DNA from: Anastatus disparis
Lineage: Eukaryota > Arthropoda > Insecta > Hymenoptera > Eupelmidae
Length of the DNA stretch: 64,000 nucleotides
Reading direction: 5' to 3'
Assembly (NCBI GenBank): GCA_017163975.1
Contig: JAFFSR010000220.1
Location: forward strand, 15,084,001-15,148,000
The notes below the pieces were generated by a model that was given only the letters and a program-made list of their open reading frames with translations, ran no database searches and was not told the DNA's origin. Of the stretch, positions 37,709 through 52,700 are shown one piece after another. Positions within the stretch are counted from its first letter, which is position 1. The number at the start of each line of letters is the position of its first letter. The position numbers were made by a program, and so were the translations under genes.

Positions 37709-40700
37709 GTATCGATTCAAATATTTATAATAGAGATATTTTTAATTAAACTATTGAAAATTGATTTTATTTTAAGCATTTATGTATTTATTGTTAACAA
37801 AAAAATTTTTGCCTCAAAAGGCTCAATGCAGTACCGTTACAGATACCAGTTTTACAGACTTCACACAAAATTGATTTTTTTATAAAAACTATTACTGGAG
37901 GTCAAAATAAAGTAACATTTTCTTGGATTAATTAATTTTATCGCTTTTCTTTTAAACAAAAATTTGAATAACTTATACAATCAGAAGTGAAAGAGAGTAC
38001 GATTTTTAAGTTATTCCAAGTTTTCTTGAAAATCAAGCCATGAAATGATTTACTGTCATAAGAGAATTTATTACTTTTTAACAAACGAAACGAAATCATC
38101 TCTTTATTTCTGTCTCCTTTAATTAATTTTAAAAAAATATAAATTTCAAACAGAATCGATAAAACAAGTATTTATATTGGTATAATACCGCCTCTTCGGT
38201 AAAATGTAATCAATACCTAAATTAATACTTATTATAAGTAATTCGAATAGTTTCAAATGTTCAAATGCATATTGCTTAATATTGTTATGATAACACAAAA
38301 AATTTACTTTTTTTTCATAGTTTTTTCAATATTTATATGAATACAAATACAGATTTTAAGAAAATGCGCCAGTTTTTTAAAACATATCTAATGCATAAAA
38401 ATTAATTTATAAATATGTTTAGTAATTCTTAATAATTGTCTGTTGTTAAAATATTTTTTATGACTTTGATAAACTCAATATGATACGTTAATTATCAATA
38501 AGGAATTACAGGTTGTCGGTGGTTATGTCGGCAGAGCGATGGATTCGTAATCTCGAGGTCCCGAGTTCGAATCGCGCTCTTGACTGATTTATACAAGCAC
38601 CACAATATATACGTTATATATGCTTTGTTCACAAATACACTGAAAACCTCGGTCGCTAATTAGCATCACAATTATAGCATAAGTACAGCGACGTTAAATA
38701 AAATAAACAAAAGTTTGATTTAATGTTCGATTCAATTTCTTGGATCAGTTAATTTTTTTAAGTTTGAAAATAATATTAAATCTATTGGATTCCTATGTTT
38801 ATTAAATTTTAAAGCTTAAATATATTTATGTATTATATATAAATCATAAAATTATTCTACAATGGTAAATTATTATATTTACACTAACTTTTTAATAGTG
38901 CGTTCTATTGATCCACAAAATTATTTTTTTTTTTCGTTTAATTTGATCGATTATTTTAAATTGTATTAAAATAAAATGGTACTCAAAGCGTTATACTATC
39001 AATATTGAATTTAGAAATAATTACAATAAATTATAAATTATTCAATTTGTTATATAATACTGTTTCAGAGTAATGTGGATTATTTTGCATTTGATAGCCA
39101 TTCAAATATTGGGAGCAATAGTTTGGAATGTTTTACAAGGCTACAAACATACACCAGTGGTAACAGTTGTAGATTCAGATCATTATCCATCAAATAAATT
39201 AGACCTTCCTGGTAAAATACTAAATTATTATTATTTAAATATTCACGTTTTTGTCACTAAAACATGCTTGTATTTTTTAAGTAACTATTTTCACATGAAT
39301 GAATGTATTATCAAAATCAGAAATTGAAGTCAAAGTTATTTTAAATCCTCTTTTTTTACGAGTCAGCGATTCAGAAAAAAAAACGATTATCAAACCATGT
39401 TTAAAAAACGTTTGTAAAAGTCAACTTTTTTATATTCGTGAGATAATAATAAATTGAAAAAAATTTAATTGTTTGGATTAATAAAATAGTATTCTAGAAT
39501 AATTGATTAATTTATTGGGACTGGTAGATTGACCATCTAAAAAAAATACTATTTTCTTATATTTTGAGAATAATATATAATTTATAAAAAAATTAAGTTT
39601 TGTCATATATTTATCATAAAATTTCACAGTAATTTAAATAAAATTTAATAGAATCAGTCAGCTTACTAATGCACATATTATATTATAATCGAAATGAATT
39701 TTCCATCTATTCATTAGCATATTTATCTGTTTTGCAGCGGTATCAGTTTGCAGTATCAACCGAATCAGTCGTCGAGCTGCAGTCAGGCTTGCCAAACGCA
39801 TGTAAGCACAAAATTTGAGTTATAATCGTATCGAGTTAAAATTGAAATTTTACAAAAGATTCCGATATAAAATCGATTTAATTTTAAATCAAAAACAAAA
39901 AAAAAAGGAAAGAAAAAATAAGAATTCATTGGATTTAATCGGGAATTCGATTATTAGAGACCACCACTAATTGCCTTTTTTGTTTACGATCCAGGCTAAC
40001 TTATTTTACCGTTGGGGAAAATTCATGAACGGCAAGCTCTTTTGCAAATTGGAATTTCGCGTGCGGTAAATGTATAGTTGGCGTAATAATAAGATCAAAA
40101 GATTGTTTCAAATGTAATGTTCTGTGTTACAGTTTTAAATGATTAATAAAATCTATTTCCATTGACAATACATACGAGATTATGGATTATTGAAAAGATG
40201 TACAGATTTTAATCTGGAAATCATGATTAAATATTAATTGTTATGTTATCGATTAAATATAAAAATTAAAGTAATTATTTGAAAATTATAAATTTTTATA
40301 GCAAATTTTTTAAATCAATTTATTGTGGCTTTTTAAAAGATAAGAAATTTATCGCAAGATAAGTTCAGTAATTACATAATAATATTCTATTTTGATGATA
40401 AATTTATTACAAAGATATTGTCAACTTTTGTATCAACAATCGTTAATATATTTAATCATAAAAGAACAATAAAGAATATTGATTCAGTTTATAAAAAAAA
40501 CACAGAAGGAAAAAATAATTTAGCGATAATAACCGATCGAATCAATAAATTTAATATTAAACAAAGCAGATATTGAAAATTCACAATTAATTTTAAAAAT
40601 TTTGTATTTTATTTTACTGAGTGCAATAAATATATATACACATATAATGTGAAAATGAATAAATTAAAATCGTACATCATAAGAACTGTTTATCACGTAT

Positions 40701-43700
40701 ATTTTAAAATTTAATCCAAAATTTTCAAAAATGTTCATTCCACTATTGAATTCACAAAAGTCACTGAAAAGGCTCAAACAATAAATATCGAGAATTAAAA
40801 ACTATTTAATTATACTTCACAAGTGTGAATTCTAACGATTAAAAAAAAAAATAATAAAATAAGAAAAAATTTCTAATTACAATGGGGTAACTTATAAACA
40901 ATGCTACTAAATATACCCCATTCTTGTACAATAAATATTTGAAATTCTCGTATGTAAAGGCTCAAACCACATAATCATGTGTGAGTAAACTTAGTTGGTT
41001 ATATGTGTTGCGTTTTATCTACTTTCTCGTTCTGTCGTACGTATATATATAACGAGGCGCGCACAACAGAAACAGAAAGCCAAAAGTAAATCACCGAGAG
41101 TAACAATGAACTCGGCAGGTGCGTTCCAGTTCTGCACTCGCGCGCTCGCACACCCCTGCTTCTCTGTGTGTGCGCAAATCCTATAGCCTTGGCTCCAAGC
41201 CATTGTTTGTTACGTTGATGCATTATTAGTCAAAAAGTAAGGATAAAATAAAAAAAAGTTGGAAATTAAAATTTTTTTAAATATATTTGAAAGTTTTACA
41301 AGTTATTGTTATGTAATTATACTTTCAATAAAAAACATGTAATAAGATTGGAAAACATTGTTTATAAATTTTTATTTTGGTTAATATCTTTATAAAATTA
41401 ATAATGGAAAAATAAATAATTACAGTAATTTCAAACTGGCATATCAAAAACTTTCAAATGAAAATGGAATTTAATGAGCTTATAACCAAAACGTAAATTA
41501 ATTAACATGTGCGTAAGATTTAATTCTTCACCCAGAAAATTTTATGCGAAATCCACGTACGCTTATGTTACTGTACATAAAAATGCATTAAAATCATTGC
41601 TTTTTTACAAGGAGAGTAACCCTTGTTAGATAAAAAACCTCGATAGATAAAAATTTTAACAGAGTGTACTCATCTGTAATAAGATATAGACATTCTGGAT
41701 TCGAAATATCTACTTGATCTTATGAAAATATTGAAAGAATATTATACGCTGATAAATTTATTAATCCGACAACATAATCAACTTTTTTCTAAAATTATAA
41801 ATTTATTGATTTTGCAATATTGAGTTCATAGAAAAAAATGCAATATTCACTATGAAATATTGAAAAATTTTATCATCTCATCACGTATTTATCATTTCGA
41901 TTTAACAGTAAATTTTCAAATATCACGAATCTCAATACCAAGGAAATTCTACATCTTTTGCACGATCTTGGAACTCTTTACGAATCGTCGTTTGACGTGA
42001 ATAGTAAACATCAATACGAGCTGAATGAATTGCTGACTAAATTCTTCAACGGTACATACCAATTAACTCAATTGATGGAAGAGGTAACTCTTGTAATTTT
42101 AATTTTACAGATATTTTTTTTTACGATTTACAAAAAAATTAATTATTTACCTTATATATGAGAGTAAATGCTCTAATTACTGTGTATATACTCTTGAAAC
42201 AGATGAAAATCTTAAGAAAAATCTAATAATTGGTATACCTACAGTAATTGGCTCACTTACCCTATATATAAGCATTTAATGTCAATAATGTTGCAGTTGA
42301 CACCGCAGTGCACTGATATGTTTAAAAAGTGTCGATTTCGTTCTGAAACTATCGATTGTTCCGAGCTCTTTTCTCTACGCAAAACTCAGGATGGATTTTG
42401 TTGTACTTTTAATTATGCTAGAGCTAACGATGATGTTCACGAGTAAGATCCATTAAGAATATACATTTTATTTAGAATCGTTATTCTGAACTTTCAGTTC
42501 GATATTTATCAATTGTTATCATTCAATTTCATCAATTTTATTTAGTTTTATTAAATTTATTATTTTTTTTTGTAAAAAAATTATTGATCAAATTTATATA
42601 ATCCAATTTTATATTTATATATTTGAACTTATATGTAATTCACGTTTTTGATGACCAAAGTAAAGAAATTTATGCATGTGGATGTTCATGAGTAATTATA
42701 CGTGTGTGCTTAAATATACGAATAATAAATTTAATACATCGAATTTAGAAATGGATAAAAAATTAAATTTTAAATATGTCAATAATCATTATTATTAAGT
42801 ACATCAAGCTAATTAAAGGAAATTGCATCAGACGTAATATTATTGACAAGGTCTTTTACGATTCATTAAAAATTTTTAAATATTTTTTTTGGGATTATGA
42901 AAAATTAATTAAATTGTACTAACATGTGTCAATTTTAATAAATTTTTACTGTCTATATATCACACGTGTGATTTAAAAAGTTGAGTATTCGCTTGAGAAT
43001 ATTGATTTTCCACAGGAACAATTACTTTAATGACTTTTGATATGTAATTGACATTTAATTTTTAAAATAATTGAGAAATTTTAAATTTGTTAAATTATCC
43101 AATAGTATTAATAAAATTCCTTATAAAACGTATATCACATAATACAATACATGGACAGTTTGAAATATCAATAAAATTTTTTAAATAAAATTTCACCAGA
43201 TCGATAAGTCAGAATAATGTTCACAAACCGCACAAAATTGAAAAACTCGGCATGATCAATGGTTTAACATTCGTGATGGATGCCTCTCTGGACGATTATT
43301 TTTATCCTCTTTTACCAGTTAGCGGCTGGAAGGTAAGAGATTAAAATTAAAAATTAAAAACTATGATGTTAAAGATATTAAAAACTAAAAATAATAACGA
43401 TTTTATCTAAATTTTAAAGATGTAAAAATCAATCTTTATATTTGTTAATACTGAATGAACTCTTATTTCAGAAAAATAAAATATTTATTAAATTTGAAAT
43501 ATAATCTTACTTTTGACTTTAAAAAAAGAAGTAAGAATTTTCTATTTCTGTCTTATATTTTCAACAGATAACAATTTTCAATCCAGGCGATTACCCAGAC
43601 AACACATCGGGCGGCGTATCCGATGCTCTTATTTCACCTGGTACTGAAAATTTTCTGGAATTGAACGCTGTCTCGTTTTTTAGCGAGCATTCAATAAGAC

Positions 43701-46700
43701 GCTTCGATATAGCCGATCGGAAGTGTATATTCAACGATGAGATATCAGCGCTTTACGACGGCTATACGTATAGCGATTGCATTGTTGACTGTAAAGTAAA
43801 TGATATCTATGCTACTTGCGAATGTCGACCTTTCTTTTTTCCAATGAGAAGTAAGGATGCTTTGATTATTCCTGTTTCTTTTCTTTTTTCTTTTTATGCT
43901 TGGCTGTATAAGAAAGAGATAAATTTTAGTTTAGCGTGAAGTGGAAAGATATATAAATCAGTTTTACACTGCTATTATTGGCGCCCTAAACTTTTTTATT
44001 TCAAGTTGACTTTTTCTGGTTTTTGTAAAAAAATAATCTTTATCAAGTAATTATAATAAATAAATAAAAATAAATATAATAAAAAATTATTTTAATAATT
44101 TTTGCAAATTCAGAAAATTTTTTTTTTTTTATTTAACATCGCCGTATTTCAGCTATCATTACGATGCTAATTAGCGATGGAGATCGTTAGTGTGTTTCTG
44201 AACAAAGCACATATAAGACATAGTGGTACTTGTAAAATCAGCCGAGAGTGGGATTCGAACTCGAATCCTCGAGATTACGAACCCATCGCTCTACCAACTG
44301 AGCCACTGACGATCTGTTAATGATTTGAATATTTAATCAATAAGCTGAAAATGTAAAATGAAAACTATATTTTAACGATATAAGTTTTTATACTATCGCA
44401 TTTATGATGTACTCGTAGATTTTGAGCATTTACTTATACTTTTTGTACATTCTAAGCCATAATTCAAATAATATTTTATAGTCTTTCTGCAACACTAAAT
44501 TTCCACTTCATATAAATTTTAATTTCATTTATTTCAAATGCAGAATTTAATTACGATTATTAATAATATATTTGCAAGAACCAACTTATAAATTATGTTT
44601 AAAATAATTATATTCATGATGTGTGAAAAATAATTAACAATAAAAATATGCTATTTTTCTTATATTCCACGCGTACCAGGAGATCAAACTAAAATCAAAG
44701 CAAATATTTAAAAATAAAAAGTCATCATTTTCAATGATTTGTACAGAATGAATTTTCCAGCATTTGAAATTAAAAAGTACTTTTTAACGCTAATAAATCG
44801 AAATATATAAACTTGAACATTCATATTCGTATTTATGCGCGAATTAATTTCGCATTCACAACAACTTATTGCGAGACACTAAAGAATAATAAAAATGAAA
44901 TTTATTATTCAAAATTATTGATAAATAAATATTTCTATAATTTATCACCTCAACGTGAATGGCAAATTCAATAAAACAAGTATGATGTATTATAATGTGA
45001 AGATAATAAATGCCTTGCCCATACACGCCCAAGGATAACTAAAAATAATTTAAAAAAAAAAACAATAAAATAATTTTCGATACGTTATCATCTATCGTGA
45101 ATTATTAATCGTCGCTTTAAACAATAACACAAAAAGAAATAAATGACAGCAATTTAAAATCATTCAGCAGTAGCAGCATATATATGTATGTACTCCACCC
45201 TCCCATTCGCCTTTCAACATTCTACATGTTATATAGAGATGCATATGAAAACCAAAATGCGCTTGGATATTACCGTATATAGAGTAAATTTATTGGTTTA
45301 CAAACCAATGCGTAAATGTAATCCGAGAAGTATGTTTAATGCATTAAACCATAGAAATTTAAATATTTACATTATTCCGCGATTTATATTTAATGATTTT
45401 ATTCAAAAGACCGAAGAAAAAGAAGATTTTGGAATTGTTATAAATAGCGTGAATTGTTTCGTTTGTTTGATTAAATTTAATTATCGTTCGTGTAAATTAA
45501 TTCAATTTATTTTGATTTTCTATAAATTTTATAAACGCAATGAATTTTTGGAATTTTTTAAATATTTAATCACAATTAAACGAACCAAATTGATAGATGA
45601 ATAATACATTTAAAGAGTCATTTAAATTTAATTATGATTATAAATTATTTTGCTAATTTTAATGGAAAGTAAGTAACAGAATTGTTAGAATTACATATTA
45701 AACATTTCATTAATATTCTATTTTTATCTATATAATTTTGTTAAATTAACGAAAATGCATTAGTTTAACGAATAACAATTAAATATGAATAACAATTAAA
45801 TATGAATTCTGCGGTGTCAATAAAAAAAATGATAAAAGAACTCGCATAATTTGTTCTATTATATTACAGAATAATGACTTTAACTATTCTTGAACTACTT
45901 CTCGTTATAGTTTTGAAATTGTAAAAGAGCTCTATCGTGTTTATGGGCCTTTTTAGCTTTATCTATTAGTAGCTTTGAAAAAAAAAATTATCATTCTTTT
46001 CTTCAAGTGATGATTTTACAGTACCGCTCAAAAGTTCGATAACACCATATGTAAAAAAAAGAGTTTGCAAGAAATGATCATAACTTGGAAAAAAAATGTC
46101 GTAGAAAAATTCCAAAAAAAAAACGATTAATGTTAAAGTACTCCTCAAGAACTTTAAAAACGATGTATAAAATAATTTTCAAAGTTTTTTTATGGTATTA
46201 AAAAAGTTTCTTGAAAATAAACATTCGAAGTTCCGAGTTCGAATTCCAGTGTTCTTCGTTCACAAACACACTGGCTATCTTCGTTACTAATTAGCATCAC
46301 AGTGATCGCATAAATACAGCAACATAAAATAACATAAAAATTTTTTTTTTTAAACTTCGATGTTAATTTGTTCTGATGTCAAAATAATACACGTTTATTC
46401 CTACCCCAACAGTAATGGCTACTTTATTAACTCGTAAAGCGGGCTGGAAGTAAGATATAATTGACTTCTAAAATATTAGCGGGAATAAAATACTTTATTC
46501 CCGCCAAATGAAAAATTTGAGAATTTGAATTTCTTAATAAAATTTAAAAAACACTATAATTCAATTAAAATTAATATTTTGAAAAAATTATGAAATTTTA
46601 TTATTAAAGTTTTAAAATATTTGAAATAAATAAGAAATTTTTTCTCAACAAATATTTATTATAACAATTTATGTTCATAATTCCCAACAATATATGATTA

Positions 46701-49700
46701 TTAAATTAATTTATATTTTAATTTTTTTTATTGGGCCCGCTTTTTTGAAGTTAATAATGTGGCCGCAGTTGAGGTAGGAATAAAGTAAAATATGCAACAC
46801 GAAAGTAATGTTTTTTTTGCCACTCTATATTTATCTTTAAAATTGCTTTTAACATAAGAATACATGCATAATTATATTTCCATAAATTTTTTTATTCTTT
46901 AAAAGAATAAGTAATAGAATAAATTTTACTTCCCGAATAAACGCTGAGAATGTGATTTCTCTAACTCTCCTATCCGCTCATTATCCTCGTATTCTAATTG
47001 AATTTCTCGTTCTCTCTTAAATTACAAGCAAATAGTAAGAAAGTAAGAAAGTTATCTGTAACAAATAACGTTAAAACTAAATTTTACCTATTTATTTCTA
47101 TATTATTAAAGACTTTAATAAGTAATTTAGATGTCAAACAAGCTGTTTGTTATCGTCAATTATTAAGCTTGAGGTCTCCAGTGGCTCAGTCGGTAGAGCG
47201 ATGGATTCGTAATCTCGAGGTCCCGAGTTCGAATCCCGCTCTTGGCTGATTTATACAAGCACCACTATATACGTTATATGTGCTTTGTCCACAAATACAC
47301 TGAAAACATCCGTCGCTAATTAGCATCGTAATGATAGCATAAATACAGTTGACGTCACTTATATCAGTCATCGCTTTCTATCTCTTTCTCTTGAATATCC
47401 ATTGTTGTTTTTTCTTTTACTTTTATTTTAACGATTATATGTTAGAAATATCATGCTTTGCTCGTTTGATCTTAATAATCACTCTGTTTTTTTCTTCTTT
47501 TTATTTTATTCTCGTTATTAAAGAATAGAAAAAAAGTCAATTACAAAGAGATCTTATTCACGCTATTAACCGTTGGCATTAAAATTTCAGTCCCTTGAAA
47601 AACCGAAGCATCTATGTAATGTTAAAATTTTACTGATTAGTTTAAAGCTGAAGTGAATAAAAAAAGCTTAAAAGAAATTTCTTCGAAGAAAAAATAGCTC
47701 ACCATCAAAGAAAAAGCTTTTCTTATTATTCAATATTTTCATTAAATTATAAAATTTTAAAAATGTTTTGAAATATTGTACATTAGATAGAAATTCAAAA
47801 TCGACCATTAAAAACTCTGGTAGAGAATAAACCACTTTTTGCCTATTTTTGCTGGTCAACGCATGTTAAAATGACACTTATCTAGAAAGTCTGTTTAAAG
47901 CGTTTCCAGAATTTTTAGATAGATGCCATTTTAACATACGCTAAGCAACGAAAATGGCCAAAAAATGGTTTATTTTCCACCAAGGAATGAATAAATTAAT
48001 TGAAGTACCCAATAAGATCCTGTACATAACACATGTTAAAGTTGATTGTGAAAACTAAAACATTAAATTAAAAAAAAGTACAAACTCTATTTTAAAACTT
48101 AAGGAAATATTTTTAATACTTTTATTCAAAATTTAGTAAGGAATAAAATTGCATGTAGAAGGGTATTAAAATAAAAAATTTTGTTTTATTTTTCTGTATT
48201 TATTATTGAGAAAAAAATATATATTATTTACATATAATATTGTAATCCTTAAATGTATACTTATATTATTCATTAACACACCATTTTCATAAAAATTGCA
48301 TTTATTTCTTATTGTTCTTTAAATTGTTTGTGTTGTTCTTTTAATTGATCGATTATATCGGCTAATAAACCGGATTTTTCATCGCCAACGACATCAAATT
48401 CATCATCAGAATTAACACCCTCAAAATCTGGATACGAGTATTCAAAATCCATATTCACTAATTCATTAAGTGATTCAATTTCTATTTCGAATTCATCCAG
48501 TAACTCTTCTTCTATGCGATCATTTTCCATGTAATCACAATCGATCGATTCATGGTGTGATTTATGTTTTTCATCAAGACTTTTATCTGCAATCACGTCT
48601 TTTTCTTCAGTTGAATCGTCAATTTTTAATTGTTTGGACTGAATTTTTTCAACATTTCTCATTTTCAATATTTTTTCTTGAAGTAATGTCACATTCAAAT
48701 TTCTACTTACTCGTTTTTGTAGCTCGAACGTTGATGGTTTTATCTCTTGTCTATAGGTTACATTTTTCGTTGTTATGGAAGTTTTGAACCAGCTTTCATA
48801 TGATTCCACGTCGGCTTTTAAAGCTGCTCTAGCTTTCTTATGGTTGACTTTTCTTGGATTAGTCAACTTTTTTGAACGTGAAAATAATGCATCCAAAACC
48901 TTTCGGTGTTTATTTAATCTTTCTCGTATATCCCCGGTGAGTTCTTCTTTCACTCTAAATAAATGTTTTCTAATGTCATCTGAAAATTTATAATATATTA
49001 CTTTTTCTCTGGTAACATTGTTCAGTTGTTTTGACGATTCAAATAATAATGGCTCTTCTTCTTCTAATTTTCTTCTTTTATGATGATTATGCATGATAGT
49101 ACGTTTTCGTCTTTTTAAAGATAGTTTATCCTTCGATTCATAGTCACTTTTGTTGTAATTCGATGCCTTTGTTCCAACCATTTTCGAGAAATATTTATTT
49201 AAATTTGAAAATATATTCATTTTTTTTTATGAAAAGTAACAAGCAAATTGTTAAACGTTATTATTAAATCGTATAAACTGATTTATATTATAATACACAA
49301 TGCACTATATCTTACGATATTTGTCTATTATATTTTGTCTTCAAAACTCGAGAGAATTTTGCTAACTGATGAAACAACATATCTGTAACTTCCTTTTATA
49401 ATTTGCATCCCCATTCTTGTGGATATAATCCTTATAATCCGTTCAGGTATCCAAGTAATCGACCAGACAAAAATCTATCACAGTAATTTAATATTTCATA
49501 AGCTTCATTAAAAATAACTTAATCCGTAACCGTTAACACAATATTTTAACTACCTGAAAAGAGTAGACAATAAGTACAATAGTAATAACAAATAATTAAT
49601 ACATAAAATTAATGTACGGATTAAGTAAATTATCTTTATACCTGTATAGAATTGGGAGTCTTAATGCATAGCATATATTGTTCGAATATAGGTGGGCGGA

Positions 49701-52700
49701 TCAAAGGTATAAGAATCATATTATCATTAGAGTGAAACCCGAGATCACTTAATCCCATGAAATATTCCATAACAATTAAGAAATTTAAATATTTTGTAAT
49801 AAACTATTTAATTTGACTATTATGTAATGAACAAAAATAAAAGTTAAATTTCTCAGCACTAATTTATAAAATTTTCAAGAATTATTTTTTATTATATGAT
49901 AACCAATCCTATCTGATCAATATGTCATTGGAAAGCTTGTAATTTGTACATATATTTTTTACTGAATTCTTATCAATGTTTAAAAATCATCAAAGCTGCA
50001 TTAAAATATTTGATTTGATTAGTAAAGTTAATCAGATATATCAATATATTGGTACAAAATTTATCGATATTTCAAATTGAATGTATATATATATTAGCAT
50101 TTTTATGCATTTATTAAGCTGTTACGAAAAATTTTTTTGTTTGTCAACTTCTCTGTGGGTGGAGCGCAATGAAAACATTTAGTATCAAATGCAAATATTT
50201 GACTAGAGTATAAGGTACACGTATTTTTCATTATAAAAATCTATTTATTTTCAGATAACAATCGTGTCTGCAATACTTCCGATGTAGAATGTTTACATAA
50301 ATTTAAATGTAAGTATTTCAAAATATATCTGTATTTTTATATAGTTATAACGTTAACTAAAATTCATTGAATTTCCAATATACCAAAATAGTGTTTTGAA
50401 TTTATTTCCTTCATTAAATTATAACATAAAGCAAATAATTAACATTAACATATAAACTGGTAACTTTATTATAAATATTATATTAAAATTAATATAAATC
50501 GTTCGTTTTATTTTATCACTTTGCATTATACAAATCTACATGACATTATTAATAATATATTGTTAATTAACAAAATGAATATGAATACATTTTCTTTGAA
50601 TATTTCAATTAACAATATTGAATAATTTATGAAAATCTTCTAAATTTATCATATATTTTGCATATTTACATAAAATTATAGTAAAGTTTCAAATATTATT
50701 AAAAAATGTCTGTCCATAAACAATAAAACTAATTCTATCTATAACATTTAATTAATCATTATATTGACATGTATTGTCAACTTTAATTTTTTTTCTATTT
50801 TCGTTTAGCTAAATGGTGGTCAGTTTTACCTCACGACGTAAAGAAGGGCGACGAGGAATCTAAAAAATTTGATTTCATCAGTAACGAGTCATGGTCGTTG
50901 CGTTGCAAAAATTGCTACCCATCCTGCGATGACGTGCACTACTATCTTCAGACATCGAGCGTGACACTGGAAAAAGACGAGCCATTATCGGTTCTGTGAG
51001 AATAATATGATTTATTTTTTATACGTTATATTAGCTTTCCCTTAAAGCTTTTAACTAAAAATCTAATTGATAAAAAATTTCGAATAATTTTGTTACAAAA
51101 TTTTCTAGGTATGGAAGTTAATAATTTAATCACTCTATTTTATGTATACGAGTAATACTATTAGTGTATTTTTTCATGAAAGTAATGATTATATCTTTTA
51201 GAAATCAAATACGAATGGTGTTTAATTGAAATATTTTTTATGACGATGAATTGGCAGATTCTCATATGTAGATTAAAAGTCATCAAATATTTTTTTCTTA
51301 TACTTTTGATTAATATTTGCTTTTTATGGTTACTTTTGTTATTAGTGAATATTGAATGAAAATATACATTTCAAAAATTGTTGAGAGTATAGCTTTTAAA
51401 TTTAAATTGATTAAAAGCAAATTTTTAAATAATATATTGTTTATTTAAAAATACGTTTGGTGATTTTGTTAAATTAATCACGATACCCTTATTACATAGC
51501 TAATTTATGCAAACTAATCAGTTTATAATCGTAACAAGTTACCTTTTATAATTTTTTAATTATAACTAATAAAAAAATTATAAAAAATTTTATTTCATCA
51601 AAATAAAGCAATTGGTTTGTTGCAGGAAGGATATTGATGTCGCCAATCACTCTCTGGTGCACATATTTTTCTCTAAATACAAAATAGTACGCCTAAAACA
51701 GGATATCGCATATTATTGGTATGAATTATTGAGTAAGTAAATTTTTCATACTTTTTTATCTTATAAGTCTATAATTTTAGCATGCAATCATTTAGCTATA
51801 AATATTCTAAATTAATTTCAAAAATTTTAGTTTTTATATAACTTATATTTTAAAAACTATTATTAATAATATTAATAAATTTATAAATATTAATGTGCTT
51901 TATTATTTTATTAAAAGATATTTTATACAGCATATGATTTTTATTTAATATTTGACTGAAAACTTGCTAAAATCAATAGTGCAAAAATACAATAAATCAA
52001 TCAATTTAAATTAAAAAATTTTAGTACAACTAACAATTTGCGGAATGTATATTTTCATTCGATATATCCATTAATAACTAAAAATAACAGCAAAAGTTAC
52101 ATATTAATCAAACGAAAGTGTATACAATGTTTTCAATGGCGTCAAAATTGCAAAATAAAGTCCGTGCAATCTTTTAAGAATAATAAAAGAAGAAAAAAAA
52201 AGATTGTCCTAGATTACCGTGAATGACGGAGCACAATCATAAAAGTGAAAAATTAAAAAAAAAAAAAAAGTAATAATAATAAGCAATAACCGACAGGGAT
52301 GATCGATAATGATAATGAAATTTTTCTAAACAGCATAAAATTTTTCAACATTATTTCCTTTTTTTTTGTTCATCTTATAATAACTCGGTGTAAAGACATC
52401 CCAAATGATTGATAATTCCCGCAAGTTTTTATTTTTTATATTTTTCTTTTTTTTTACTTTCGATGCAATTTGCAAAGACATATTCCTCTTTTTTCATTAT
52501 TAAGAAGCTCATCTCTTGACGTTTTTGACGAAAGCATTACAAGGCAGAAAGAGTAGAGTAGATTATAGAGAAAGAGAGAAAGACGGAAGATGGACTGTGA
52601 AAGCTTTGAGTGATTAATGAAAAGGAACGAGGAAAGGAATGGGCAAAGATTCAGAAAAGCGACTCGAAAGGACTTAGCTCTAGATATGCTCTTGCCAAGT

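Larger units (their letters stand above)
48129..50364 (-). repeat. inverted segmental duplicate, copy B (2.24 kb, in ppk)
   Basis: Partner of 30339-32582 in opposite orientation. It spans the end of ppk intron 7 with the nested gene, all of exon 8 (50255-50308) and 56 bases of intron 8. Because the exon belongs to the working ppk gene here, this copy is the probable donor. Confidence 0.9.

Noticed and set aside
41000..41223. Overlapping open frames on both strands in ppk intron 3
   Set aside because: Fewer stops follow from the higher GC; none has a family resemblance or splice phases fitting ppk.
45188..45604. 138-codon frame in ppk intron 7
   Set aside because: No recognisable motif, Phe/Ile/Lys-rich composition typical of AT-rich noncoding DNA, and no promoter or splice support.
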